NCBI RefSeq assembly: GCF_019802255.1
Contig: NZ_JAHYSS010000003.1
Coordinates: forward strand, 310,001 to 374,000
DNA length: 64,000 nucleotides
Direction: 5' to 3'
From: Pedobacter polysacchareus
GTDB lineage: Bacteria; Bacteroidota; Bacteroidia; Sphingobacteriales; Sphingobacteriaceae
Position 1 is the first letter of the stretch, and each line of letters starts with the position of its first letter. Below the pieces are notes generated by a model, which worked only from the letters and a program-made list of their open reading frames with translations, was not told where the DNA came from and did no database searches. Below are positions 53,599-64,000 of this stretch, in pieces. Both the position numbers and the translations under genes were made by a program.

Positions 53599-55584
53599 AT
53601 GAAATTAAAACGCTCGTACCTTAGCACTGCTGCCCTTTTGGCCTTGGTTGCTGCTAGCTTTCAGGTAAATGCCAAAATTACTTTAGCACCTGTTTTTAGT
53701 GACCACATGGTGATCCAGCAGAAAACACATGTAGTCTTATGGGGTAAAGCAGACCCAGGAAAAACGGTAGATCTCCAGGCCAGCTGGGGATCAAAAGTGT
53801 TTAAAACCACTTCAGATCAAAACGGAAACTGGAAGATAAGAATTCCGACGCCGGGTTTTGGCGGCCCATACCAAATCAACATTTCCGATGGCAGCCCTTT
53901 CCAGCTTTCTGACGTCATGCTGGGTGATGTCTGGGTTTGTTCGGGCCAGTCTAATATGGAAATGCCATTGGCTGGCTGGGGGAAAATCAACAATTTCCAG
54001 CAGGAAATTAAAGACGCAAATTACCCAAAAATCAGGCTATTACAGGTAAACCATACCGCAAGCAGTACTCCATTGGAATCATTGAATTTAGCAAATGGCG
54101 GCTGGACAGTTTGTAGTCCGGAAAATATCCCTGAATTCTCTTCCACAGCTTACTTTTTTGCCAGAGAAGTTTATGAAAAAACAGGTATTCCTATCGGGCT
54201 AATTCATACGTCATGGGGCGGTACCATTGCAGAAGCCTGGACCAGTGCCTCCGGACTGAAAAGTTTCCAGGAGTTTGCAGAGGCCATTGAAAAACAGAAA
54301 AAAGTACAAAACAAAGTAGATTACGAAAAACAGCTGCAAGACTGGGAGCAAATGGTATTAGACCGTGATGAAGGTTATAAATCTGGTGTAGCTCATTGGC
54401 TGGATGCGCAAACCGATGAATCCAATTGGAGAGTCATGCGTCTACCTGGCCTTTGGGAAGATTCCGCATTACCAGGTTTTGATGGAGCCGTTTATTTCCG
54501 TAAAAAAGTAACCTTACCTGCTTCCTGGAAAGGCCAGGAATTAACCTTACACCTGGGTACGATCGATGACAACGACCTGACTTATTTTAATGGTAAGAAA
54601 ATCGGAGAAACAAAAGGGTATAACCTGAGCAGGAATTATAAAATCCCGGCCGATCAATTGGTGGATGATGAAAATGTGATCTCCATCAGAGTTTTTGATG
54701 GCAGTGGCGGCGGAGGTATTTATGGAGAACCTAGTCAGCTGTCCATTACTGCTGCAAATGGAGAAATTATGGATTTATCTGGCGATTGGCAGTACAAAGT
54801 AGGCTTGGATCTAAAGAAAGTTCCAGCGATGCCCGTCAGTGATAACCAGCCAAATCGGCCAACAGTATTGTACAATGCGATGATCCATCCTTTCTTAAAT
54901 TTCGCAATTAAAGGAGCAATATGGTATCAGGGAGAAAGCAATGCCGATCGTGCACACCAATACCGTACACTTTTTCCAGCGATGATCAACGACTGGAGAA
55001 AATCCTGGAATATCGGAGATTTCCCTTTTTACTTTGTACAGCTTGCCGGTTTTATGAAAACAGAACCTGGTCCTGCTGCTTCTCCATGGGCAGAACTTAG
55101 GGATGCTCAAAAAGATGCTTTAAAACTAAACAATACAGGGATGGCTGTGGCCATAGACATCGGAAATCCTGCCGATATCCACCCTAAAAACAAACAGGAA
55201 GTAGGACGAAGACTGGCCTTAATTGCACTGGCTAAAACTTATGGAAAACAAATCCCCTACTCCGGACCAGAATTAAAAAAATATACCATTGAAAAAGACG
55301 CGGTTAAACTGGATTTCAATCCTGGTGATGGCGCGTTGAAGACAAAAGATGGCGCGGCAGTAAAAGGCTTTTCAATTGCTGGAGCGGATCAGGTATTTTA
55401 CTGGGCAGATGCCCGGATTGTAGGAAATCAGATTATAGTGAGTTCCCCAAGTGTTACAGATCCTAAAGCAGTTCGTTACGCCTGGGCGAATAATCCGGAA
55501 TCTAATCTGACTAACCAAGCCGGTCTGCCAGCTTCCCCGTTCAAAACAGATGATTGGGCAGACAGTACAACAAACAAGAAATAA
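53599..55584 (+). CDS. Exported sialate O-acetylesterase-like enzyme
   Basis: 661 aa from the ATG at 53599; a TTG ten codons upstream is a weaker start. It has a signal peptide (ending AASFQVNAK) and a short beta-sandwich. The SGNH/SASA esterase domain has the nucleophile Ser in VCSGQSNMEMP (split SGQSN), a GxSNAD-type GESNADRAHQYR, and the Asp/His of NPADIHPKNKQEVGRR. An inserted GH2-like jelly roll (about 280-400: FRKKVTLPASW, DNDLTYFNGKKIG) is typical of Bacteroidota members. It removes O-acetyl groups from sialic acids or other acetylated glycans. It is monocistronic. Confidence 0.88.
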   Translation: MKLKRSYLSTAALLALVAASFQVNAKITLAPVFSDHMVIQQKTHVVLWGKADPGKTVDLQASWGSKVFKTTSDQNGNWKIRIPTPGFGGPYQINISDGSPFQLSDVMLGDVWVCSGQSNMEMPLAGWGKINNFQQEIKDANYPKIRLLQVNHTASSTPLESLNLANGGWTVCSPENIPEFSSTAYFFAREVYEKTGIPIGLIHTSWGGTIAEAWTSASGLKSFQEFAEAIEKQKKVQNKVDYEKQLQDWEQMVLDRDEGYKSGVAHWLDAQTDESNWRVMRLPGLWEDSALPGFDGAVYFRKKVTLPASWKGQELTLHLGTIDDNDLTYFNGKKIGETKGYNLSRNYKIPADQLVDDENVISIRVFDGSGGGGIYGEPSQLSITAANGEIMDLSGDWQYKVGLDLKKVPAMPVSDNQPNRPTVLYNAMIHPFLNFAIKGAIWYQGESNADRAHQYRTLFPAMINDWRKSWNIGDFPFYFVQLAGFMKTEPGPAASPWAELRDAQKDALKLNNTGMAVAIDIGNPADIHPKNKQEVGRRLALIALAKTYGKQIPYSGPELKKYTIEKDAVKLDFNPGDGALKTKDGAAVKGFSIAGADQVFYWADARIVGNQIIVSSPSVTDPKAVRYAWANNPESNLTNQAGLPASPFKTDDWADSTTNKK

Positions 55585-55609
55585 ATGCTATTTCTTAAAC
55601 ACCAAAAAG

Positions 55610-55649
55610 ACCCTTATAAAATGCTGGAATTTCCGGGTTTTATAAGGGT
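55610..55649. terminator. Inverted repeat after the esterase gene
   Basis: ACCCTTATAAAA (55610-55621) and TTTTATAAGGGT (55638-55649) form a perfect 12-bp stem, 26 bases after the stop. There is no T-run on the plus strand, so termination efficiency is uncertain. Confidence 0.6.
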
Positions 55650-55774
55650 GGTATTGCCGGTAATAAATCGAGATGAAGTATTTGCTGATTCCTATCCAAA
55701 AATACTATATTTATCCTATCCCATGGATCTCCCCAAAATAATGATCCGGAAGACACACCAAATAGAACTACGGA

Positions 55775-56695
55775 ATGAACAACATCAAAAGAAGGGATGG
55801 TTTTGAGGGTGAGAAATACATCAGTGTTCCTGAAAGTGCATGGAGAAATGCGATCAGAGAAAATCCGCTGATGGCTCAACTTTATGTCACCTATATTGGA
55901 TACTTTCCTAAGGCTGCTTACCATTACCGGGAAAGACCTGAGGGCTGTGAAGACAATATCTTGATTTATTGTATCCGTGGGAAAGGCTGGTTTAAACTCA
56001 ATGGCCAGCACTTTGAAGTCAGCCCAAACGAATTTATCATTGCACCCAGCACAAAAGACCCCATGAGTTATGGCGCTGACGAACAAGAGCCCTGGACCAT
56101 TTACTGGGTACATTTCAGTGGAAACAACATGACTTCCTTTAACAAAGGGTTCAATATAAAAATGGAGGATGGCGCGCGGGAAATTTTACTGAATGAACAA
56201 GGAATAAAAATCTGGGAATCCATGTACCGGAACCTGGAACTTGGTTATAGCCAGGAAAACTTAAGTCATGTAAATCTATCTTTATATCACTTCCTGGCCA
56301 CTTTTCTATACCCGGAACAGCATACCAATGCAGAAATTCAGGATGAAAAGAACATGATTAAAGACACGATCCTGTATTTAAAAGAAAACCTGGATTTGAA
56401 GCTGACTGTCGAGGACATGGCGACAAAAAACAGCCTCTCAACCTCTCATTTCTCCAGCTTGTTTAAAAAAGCAACAGGCATGTCTCCATTGGATTACCTT
56501 ATCCATTTGCGGATACAACATGCCTGTGTGGTACTTGCTGGTTATAACACTAAAATCAAAGACATCGCGTTAGAAATCGGCTACGACGACCCCTTTCATT
56601 TCTCCAGACTGTTTAAGAAAAACATGAAAGTTTCCCCCATTCAATACCGTATTAACAGGAGAAAAAAAGAAGAAAACAGGGTCTTAGCGGTATAA
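55775..56695 (+). CDS. AraC-family transcriptional regulator
   Basis: 306 aa. The N-terminal cupin-like AraC-binding domain covers about 40-130 (CIRGKGWFKLNGQHFEVSPN). The C-terminal double HTH covers about 200-298 (LSTSHFSSLFKKATGMSPLDY, IKDIALEIGYDDPFHFSRLFKK, ISPIQYR-like end). It is a classical sugar-responsive AraC layout. A likely promoter is TTTG at 55681-55684 with TATATTTA at 55706-55713, 21 bases apart. It could regulate the upstream esterase or the lost alpha-galactosidase; no direct evidence. Confidence 0.9.
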   Translation: MNNIKRRDGFEGEKYISVPESAWRNAIRENPLMAQLYVTYIGYFPKAAYHYRERPEGCEDNILIYCIRGKGWFKLNGQHFEVSPNEFIIAPSTKDPMSYGADEQEPWTIYWVHFSGNNMTSFNKGFNIKMEDGAREILLNEQGIKIWESMYRNLELGYSQENLSHVNLSLYHFLATFLYPEQHTNAEIQDEKNMIKDTILYLKENLDLKLTVEDMATKNSLSTSHFSSLFKKATGMSPLDYLIHLRIQHACVVLAGYNTKIKDIALEIGYDDPFHFSRLFKKNMKVSPIQYRINRRKKEENRVLAV

Positions 56696-56707
56696 GTTAA
56701 ATGCCCC

Positions 56708-57712
56708 TTATTTAGTTAAAGTAGTTTCATACATTACTTTTCCGGTATGGTGGATAATCTGTGCATTTAACCTTTTGTTATCTATCGAAAAATACATAAA
56801 ACCAGGCTCTGCAGCCTCGAATTTACTATAGGCTACTCCTGCGCTAACGGGTGTCACTTCAGATCCGGCACCAGAAATGAATTGATGGGTATAACCTTCC
56901 GGCTTTAAATGCTGTAAAGAATGGTCATGTCCAGACAAATAGACATCTACTTTATTGCGTTCGAAAATGTCTTTAAGTACCTTCCTCACTGCAAGTGTAT
57001 CGTAGTTTTTTATCCTCGGTCCAACGGTATATATGGGATGGTGCCCCATTACCATTTTCCATTTCACCTGAGGTCCGGAATTTTTTAACGTCTCATCAAT
57101 CCAAGCCAGTTGGCACTCTGGCTGCTGATCATCTATATAGGGTGCATATTTGGGGTTGTTGTGAAACTCTGGTATCAGTGGACAAGTGTCAATAAAAACC
57201 ATCAGCACTTTATCGCCCTTATTTCCCAGCGCTACTTCTTTCGAATAATAACGCGCAGGCATATTCCATCTTCTGCTCACTTTACTGTACTTCACCTGAG
57301 CATCAGGATCACTTTGATAATCGTGATTTCCTAAGATGGGAAACCAATCCTCCTGAAGTGAGAAATCAGTGTAAATATTTTCAAAAGAATAATGCCATAA
57401 AGGGTCATGTTCACTAACTACTCCTTTGGGGTAAAAATTATCACCTAAAGAGAGGATAAAATCATTTGGATGTTCGGTAGCCCATTTTCCCATTTGCCTG
57501 GCCACATGGATCTGATGGTCATAACCTGTCCTGCCCCAATCTCCGATAGCCACAAAATGCAAAGGGTAATCATCCTTTAATGCAGCACTAGGTGCAACAT
57601 CTTCACTTTCAAGATGGGTTTCTGCATCGGCTGCTATTGCCTGTATTGGCGCTAAAAAACTGGCTCCCAATGCGGTAAAAGCCGTGCTTTTTACAAAATC
57701 TCTTCTTTTCAT
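56708..57712 (-). CDS. Exported metallophosphoesterase (purple acid phosphatase-like)
   Basis: 334 aa. The N-terminus MKRRDFVKSTAFTALGASF is a Tat-like signal with a twin Arg. Calcineurin-type metal motifs are in order: GDWG (57-60), GDNFYP (90-95), GNHD (128-131), GHHP near 224-227, GHDH near 263-266. Size and motif spacing fit small tartrate-resistant purple acid phosphatases. It hydrolyses phosphoesters in the periplasm. It is convergent with the AraC gene, with 12 bases between the stops. Confidence 0.88.
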   Translation of the reverse strand: MKRRDFVKSTAFTALGASFLAPIQAIAADAETHLESEDVAPSAALKDDYPLHFVAIGDWGRTGYDHQIHVARQMGKWATEHPNDFILSLGDNFYPKGVVSEHDPLWHYSFENIYTDFSLQEDWFPILGNHDYQSDPDAQVKYSKVSRRWNMPARYYSKEVALGNKGDKVLMVFIDTCPLIPEFHNNPKYAPYIDDQQPECQLAWIDETLKNSGPQVKWKMVMGHHPIYTVGPRIKNYDTLAVRKVLKDIFERNKVDVYLSGHDHSLQHLKPEGYTHQFISGAGSEVTPVSAGVAYSKFEAAEPGFMYFSIDNKRLNAQIIHHTGKVMYETTLTK

Positions 57713-57895
57713 ATACTGGTTAAAGGCGGTTTGTTATGTCGATGAAAATTAATATTCATTGAAGGGCGAAATTACTTCCTTTAATCCCCCTTCAGTTTAA
57801 CTCCACATTAACCTTTTGTTAACCTTAACACCCTCGCCGTAATAACGGAGGCAGTATAAAAACCAGAAAAATAGAAATTCGAATGTCGGATGAGC

Positions 57896-58440
57896 TTATC
57901 TCTTGAGCTTTTTAAGCCATAAAATCGCTTCCTGTACTTTTTTATCTTCAGTTAACTTTTCAAAATGATCACCATCCTTTACCAGATGATCAGGCGTTAT
58001 ATTTTTAGGGTAAACCCTGCCCTTCCTATCTGTTGCATAATCAACCGCCAGGTTAAGTCCAGAATAGGCATTTAATTCAAACCCAAGATTAGTTGTCGTA
58101 TAGCCGGCGCTAGGTTCCCCAATCAGGACAGCATTTTTTCTACCGATGGTAGTAATTGCAGTCATTTCACCAGAACTCGCGGTATAACCACTAATTAAAA
58201 CCGCTATTGGAAGGTCCTTCTTTATGGGATATCCCTCATATTTAACAGGAGATACCTGGATAGAATCTACATAAAATCCACCCACTTTTCCTGTTCCCAG
58301 GAAATCTGTCAAACCTGCAATCATAGGATACATATTTCCACCAGTATTTACACGTAAATCAATGATCCAGCCTTTTATTTTTTTAGTATGAATGTTAGCG
58401 ATGGCCTGCTTAATACTGCTGCAGATACTGTCCAGTGCCT
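57896..58440 (-). pseudogene. C-terminal fragment of an S41-family peptidase
   Basis: About 180 in-frame codons of an S41 (CtpA/tricorn-like) protease: GWIIDLRVNTGGNMYP, then the nucleophile Ser in GYTASSGEMTA, then GEPSAGYTTTN and TPDHLV. The frame is intact but the N-terminal half (signal, beta/PDZ-like region) is missing. Coding sense ends at about 58440, where an NmrA-type gene tail begins on the other strand. The complete protein would be about 300-450 aa. The fragment is unlikely to fold alone. Confidence 0.75.
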
Positions 58441-58614
58441 TTACAAGGAATCACACCGGCTGGAATTCCAGAAGAAATTGCCGGTTTATACACGGAAATA
58501 AGCAATGCTTTTCTTACAGGAAAACTAAGCACAGATTTTCAAAAGAGCGGTTCTCCAGTGAATGGAAACACAAAACTGGAAGATTTCGCAAAAGAATTCG
58601 CAGCAAAGCTCTAA
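58441..58614 (+). pseudogene. C-terminal fragment of an NmrA/NAD(P)-binding-type protein
   Basis: Reading GGA at 58447 in frame gives GITPAGIPEEIAGLY, then FLTGKLSTDFQ, then NTKLEDFAKEFAAKL and stop at 58612-58614. This matches the C-terminal helices of NmrA-like NAD(P)-binding proteins (GIPEE-x-A-x-LY; KLEDFAKEFA). Stops precede it upstream, so only 57 or so codons remain. The 5' part is gone. It abuts the S41 fragment at about 58440 head to head. Confidence 0.6.
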
Positions 58615-58681
58615 GCTGCAGGTCAATACAAGAATCCTGCTATTCATCAAGGAGTCGGATTTTCGGGAGAATTGATTGTGA

Positions 58682-61045
<2,364 letters not shown>

Positions 61046-61070
61046 CAACATACCTTACAAAAGACTGTTT

Positions 61071-61108
61071 AAAATCCCTTATGAAGCTTGATTTCATAAG
61101 GGATTTTT
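61071..61108 (+). terminator. Terminator of katG
   Basis: AAAATCCCTTATGAA (61071-61085) pairs with TTTCATAAGGGATTTT (61092-61107), 14 bp plus T-run, 25 bases after the katG stop. Confidence 0.88.
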
Positions 61109-61214
61109 CTTTTCACCAGAACTCAGCCTCGTCGACAGTCGCTATACCAGAGCCAACAATAAACAAACGCCACAAACAAATAAAACATTCCTAATACATT
61201 AAGAAAAAAAGCCA

Positions 61215-62030
61215 TCAGAATTGAAAACTAATATTTCTGGTGGCACGTTTCACAATTTTCAGCGTGTGCTGACTCGGGCTGTCGGCCAACCATGATTTAC
61301 ACACATCAATGAGCCAATCAGGCCGACTTTTACCGGCATCATTCAACCAATTACCCACAGAGTGCTGCACATAAGCAGAGGGATCAGCTTTTAATGCTTC
61401 CAGTAATCCCATGGCCAATTCTGGCTGCGCTGTTAATACTTTGAGGTGCTTACACCATACGCCACGAGGTCGTGTCGCTTCTGTGGTAAAGCGTCGGATA
61501 TTTTCATCCGCACTATTTGTCCAATCCATAAGAATGCAGATACTTTCCAACAAATGGTTTTCAATAGTTTCACGCATCGCCATCCAGGCAAGCTCCCGAA
61601 CCCCAAAATGAGTGTCGGCTGCAAATGGAGAAATCGCTTTAAACTGCTCATTTATACTCAATTCATGATCCATTCCAACCATATAGACTGCCCAGCAGCG
61701 GACACTATCAGAGGGGTGATGGGCAAGGTATCCAAACAGCCGAGGCGCTTCAGCCTCTTTTATACCTGAAAGTAATGTTTTACTGATTTCCAGGACCCAT
61801 GTTCTTACACTGGCATTCCGCAGTTTCCCCAACCGATTTTCACAAGCTTGCAGCAGAACCGGATAGTCAGACAGCACATTTTGAAGCAGCACCAGATGAT
61901 CAACAGCAAGCCATTCTGTAAGATTCAGGCTTTCAATTGTTCCTTTATTCAATTCAATGAGCACTTCCGCCGGGATATCCTTAGATTTTGAAGCCCCTTT
62001 CCTACCGCAGCATACCTCACTTTTAGTCAT
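61215..62030 (-). CDS. AlkD-like DNA alkylation repair / HEAT-repeat protein
   Basis: 271 aa, all helical HEAT repeats: RCWAVYMVG, GVRELAWMAMRETIENH, RRFTTEATRPRGVWC, and YVQHSVGNWLNDAGKSRPDW. The ATRPRGVW and SVGNWLND segments are typical of the bacterial DNA alkylation repair (AlkC/AlkD-like) group, which binds damaged DNA without base flipping. It starts inside the stop of the SnoaL-like gene (8-base overlap ATGACTAA), so the two form an operon. Glycosylase activity is predicted from the family, not shown. Confidence 0.82.
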   Translation of the reverse strand: MTKSEVCCGRKGASKSKDIPAEVLIELNKGTIESLNLTEWLAVDHLVLLQNVLSDYPVLLQACENRLGKLRNASVRTWVLEISKTLLSGIKEAEAPRLFGYLAHHPSDSVRCWAVYMVGMDHELSINEQFKAISPFAADTHFGVRELAWMAMRETIENHLLESICILMDWTNSADENIRRFTTEATRPRGVWCKHLKVLTAQPELAMGLLEALKADPSAYVQHSVGNWLNDAGKSRPDWLIDVCKSWLADSPSQHTLKIVKRATRNISFQF

Positions 62031-62379
62031 TCCAAATGTCCTTTATGATATACCACTCTCCTTCCACATACTGCCAGACATACATATAAAATCCCCTTGC
62101 CAGCTGCTGATCTTCCGCATTCAGCAAAACATATTCACCAGCTTCAAAAGCATAATTCCCTGAAATCACCAAATCCTGAGTACTAAAACCTCCTTTACAC
62201 ACACCCAAATTAAAAACAGCATCAAAGAACTGCGCTATAGCTTCCCTGCTTTTAACGGTGACTTGTTTTGGAGGATAAAGTACCGCGTCAACGGTATATA
62301 ATAATGAAAGTGCATGGCCATCCTGATGATGGATTGCCTGATTAAACTGGTCATTTCTCTGATTTATTTTTGTTCTCAT
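62023..62379 (-). CDS. SnoaL/DUF4440-like protein (NTF2 fold)
   Basis: About 118 aa from the ATG at 62379; the upstream GTG at 62415 is less likely. Cone-shaped NTF2/SnoaL-like fold: helix NQAIHHQDGHALSLLYT, strands AVLYPPKQVTVKSREAI, FGVCKGGFSTQDLVISG-type, then the closing WQYVEGEWYIIKDIWND. The YybH/SgcJ group; function is mostly unknown (isomerase- or hydrolase-like). It is cotranscribed with the AlkD-like gene. It is divergent from the HxlR gene with a palindrome between, so HxlR probably controls it. Confidence 0.8.
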   Translation of the reverse strand: MRTKINQRNDQFNQAIHHQDGHALSLLYTVDAVLYPPKQVTVKSREAIAQFFDAVFNLGVCKGGFSTQDLVISGNYAFEAGEYVLLNAEDQQLARGFYMYVWQYVEGEWYIIKDIWND

Positions 62380-62436
62380 TTGATGAATGTGATTTGAAAT
62401 GCTAATTTCGGTCACTCATCTATGCAAAACAATAAT

Positions 62437-62450
62437 GGACAAATTTGTCC
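62437..62450. promoter_or_regulatory. Palindromic operator candidate (HxlR-type)
   Basis: GGACAAATTTGTCC is a perfect 14-bp palindrome between the divergent SnoaL-like and HxlR genes. Its right arm, AAATTTGTCC, recurs at 62511-62520 inside the hxlR-like gene. This is a typical place for a dimeric repressor site. Confidence 0.5.
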
Positions 62451-62479
62451 CTGCCATTTTGTGAAATCACCTGTTGCTT

Positions 62480-62815
62480 ATGAAAACAAAACTCCGCATC
62501 ACAGAGAATAAAATTTGTCCATTAGAACATGCAGTCAATACCATCAGTGGTAAATGGAAAATCCCAATTGTATGGCACCTCCATCAGGGTGTAAAAAGAC
62601 CTGCAGATTTTTTTCTGCACATCGCGGATATGAACAGAAGAGTGCTCACAAGACAGCTGAAAGAATTAGAAGAAAGTGGCATCATCTTCAAGACCATCAT
62701 TAAACAAAAACCACTGGAAGTAGAATATCAGTTAACCAGCTCAGGCAATCAACTGGTAGCGGCGCTTTGGAACCTGAACAACTGGGGTATTGAGTTACTG
62801 AAACCAGCAACCTGA
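62480..62815 (+). CDS. HxlR-family winged-helix regulator
   Basis: About 111 aa from the ATG at 62480; a TTG two codons earlier is unlikely. HxlR signature: CPLEHAVNTISGKWKIPIVWHL, RPADFFLHIADMNRRVLTRQL as recognition helix and turn, LEVEYQLTSSGNQL as wing. The conserved N-terminal Cys (KICPLE, about C13) is kept; in many HxlR proteins it senses thiol-reactive or quinone stress. It probably represses the divergent SnoaL-like/AlkD operon through the palindrome at 62437-62450. Confidence 0.9.
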   Translation: MKTKLRITENKICPLEHAVNTISGKWKIPIVWHLHQGVKRPADFFLHIADMNRRVLTRQLKELEESGIIFKTIIKQKPLEVEYQLTSSGNQLVAALWNLNNWGIELLKPAT

Positions 62816-62838
62816 TTAGATCAAACAGACCGCAAACC

Positions 62839-63681
62839 ATGAAAAGAATCCTAGTAATTACATTCCTGATGCTCAGTATAAATTCCTTATATGCACAGCC
62901 TTTCACTGTTAAATCGGTAGGTCTGGCCAAGCCCTTTCGCTTCCAGATTTACTACGGCGCAATGGGAAAAGGCGCTTTTGTACAATATGCCGGTCAGAAA
63001 GGCATCATCCCATTACGGATAAAAAGCCGTAGTGTAGACAGTACTGAGCGTAAGAATGGCCAGCCGGATATGACCACTTACGTATGGGATGAGGTGATTG
63101 ACGGCCAGGTTACCGGTAGCTATGGATTGGTAGAGGGCTTGCGGAATCTGGACGACATCTGGTATGTGAGAAAGAAAGATGGCAAGCGCTTTTCGATGGA
63201 ATACCTCAGACAAGAAACAGGCGAATACGACGGGGAAAACAAATACCTATTGCATGAAGCTCTAATTTCCTTCAATTATATGAACCACCACCGGCTCCGT
63301 ATTGTTTATCCTGACGGGCAAAAAAAGGCATTCGAATTACCGGATTTTGACTCTCCGAGTTCTGTCAGGAACAGCTACATTGCCGATTACAATTTTGATG
63401 GCTATGATGACATTGCCTTTTCCATCCCAGATGCTGGCATGGGGGTTTACCGGACTTTCAGCATATACCTTTATCAGCCGGCTAAAAAACGTTTTGAAAA
63501 GTTGGCCGAGTCCAGTGATTCCAGGCTTAAATGCTCCGGGCTGAACAATGTTTCCATTGATAAAAATAAAAAGCTGCTGTACAGTTCTTGTCGCGGTGGT
63601 GCCAGGTGGTGGAAAGATGTGTACCGTTTTGAATCTGGCAACAAGTTAGTCTGGATAAAATCCACTGAAGTAAAAGAGTAA
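62839..63681 (+). CDS. Exported protein, XAC2610-related beta-rich type
   Basis: 280 aa with a signal peptide (1-20, ending SLYAQ). The N-terminal half is beta-rich (GAFVQYAGQKGIIPL, SYGLVEGLRNLDDIWYV). The C-terminal half includes an acidic loop, ADYNFDGYDDIAF (FG-GAP/calcium-blade-like), followed by FSIYLYQPAKKRFEKL, as in XAC2610-related proteins. It lies 23 bases after the HxlR gene and may be cotranscribed. Function is unknown. Confidence 0.75.
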   Translation: MKRILVITFLMLSINSLYAQPFTVKSVGLAKPFRFQIYYGAMGKGAFVQYAGQKGIIPLRIKSRSVDSTERKNGQPDMTTYVWDEVIDGQVTGSYGLVEGLRNLDDIWYVRKKDGKRFSMEYLRQETGEYDGENKYLLHEALISFNYMNHHRLRIVYPDGQKKAFELPDFDSPSSVRNSYIADYNFDGYDDIAFSIPDAGMGVYRTFSIYLYQPAKKRFEKLAESSDSRLKCSGLNNVSIDKNKKLLYSSCRGGARWWKDVYRFESGNKLVWIKSTEVKE

Positions 63682-63735
63682 AATCCTGAAAAGGCATAAG
63701 GGAGGATGCTGATTCATCACCGCATCCCCATCCTA

Positions 63736-64000
63736 TTAATCAATTAATGGCAATAGTTCTATCAGGTTATGGATGATCTGATCAGGTTTAGCGGTTTGCA
63801 ACTGAGCAGCGGTATGTGCACCTGTGGTAATACCGATACTCAATCCGCAGCCTGCATTCTGTCCTTCTTCTATATCAATTGTAGAATCTCCAACTTTAAC
63901 TACACTGCCCCGGTCTGTAATATCGAAACGTTTCATTGCAAAATCAATCATATCAGGATCAGGTCTGTTACTAGGTACGTCTGAAGCCGTCACTAAGGCA
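63736..64000 (-). CDS. HAD-family phosphatase, C-terminal part (runs off window)
   Basis: The last 88 or so codons of a phosphonatase-like HAD hydrolase. The frame is open to the window end, so the start is outside. RPDPDMIDFAMKRF is the motif III region, VKVGDSTIDIEEGQNAGC carries the motif IV acidic residues, and GISIGITTGAHTAAQL is close to the family's C-terminal GVTTGAH-type loop (GIGITTGAH here). It probably dephosphorylates a small phosphonate or sugar phosphate. Confidence 0.8.
   Translation of the reverse strand, partial: ALVTASDVPSNRPDPDMIDFAMKRFDITDRGSVVKVGDSTIDIEEGQNAGCGLSIGITTGAHTAAQLQTAKPDQIIHNLIELLPLID

Overview
The window looks like a chromosomal segment of a Bacteroidota species close to Pedobacter (family Sphingobacteriaceae). 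The reasons are low-to-moderate GC, a SusC/SusD pair, a CzcA protein fused to its outer-membrane factor, MocR, LytTR and FUSC families typical of the group, SusC-style lipoproteins, and promoters of the TTG-N19-TAnnTTTG type. The assignment rests on gene content only. I found no rRNA, tRNA, CRISPR array or intact insertion sequence.

Layout. 0-3.4 kb: small genes, an SMP-30-type lactonase and an XRE regulator. 3.4-9.6 kb: SusC, SusD and a TlpA-like thioredoxin, a nutrient-uptake operon. 9.6-12.2 kb: a DUF6520-like/MauE/Crp operon divergent from a LytTR regulator, with a LytTR-type direct repeat between them. 12.3-20.4 kb: GAF protein, GH2 beta-galactosidase, a five-PAS histidine kinase with its receiver, and a DUF421 protein. 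20.4-26.3 kb: a five-gene, tightly coupled operon made of a disulfide-reductase-like flavoprotein, an ABC ATPase, a fused ABC permease/binding protein, EgtB and EgtD. It reads as an ergothioneine uptake, synthesis and probably recycling unit, and the binding domain is circularly permuted. 26.5-32.5 kb: a divalent-metal RND efflux operon. 32.6-41.3 kb: envelope proteins, MscS channel, TetR, pentapeptide protein and MocR with repeated operator-like boxes.

41.7-47.1 kb: an L-fucose operon (GH29 fucosidase, fuconate dehydratase, sodium symporter, lipoprotein mutarotase, SDR). 47.1-49.1 kb: an ATPase plus HNH nuclease pair of the PtuA/PtuB (Septu) kind, without a reverse transcriptase. 49.4-58.7 kb: a stretch rich in gene decay, holding an SDR broken by a 7-bp insertion, a GH36 alpha-galactosidase remnant, and a deletion scar joining the tails of an S41 protease and an NmrA-type protein. 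Intact FUSC, sialate O-acetylesterase, AraC and phosphatase genes lie between them. 58.7-64 kb: catalase-peroxidase KatG, AlkD-like repair protein, SnoaL-like protein, an HxlR regulator with a palindromic operator candidate, a secreted protein and a partial HAD phosphatase.

Main points for a second look: the egt/ABC/flavoreductase operon with its permuted binding domain, the stand-alone PtuAB-like pair, the LytTR regulator that lacks its phospho-acceptor aspartate next to a textbook 9-12-9 direct repeat, and the cluster of recent gene breakages.
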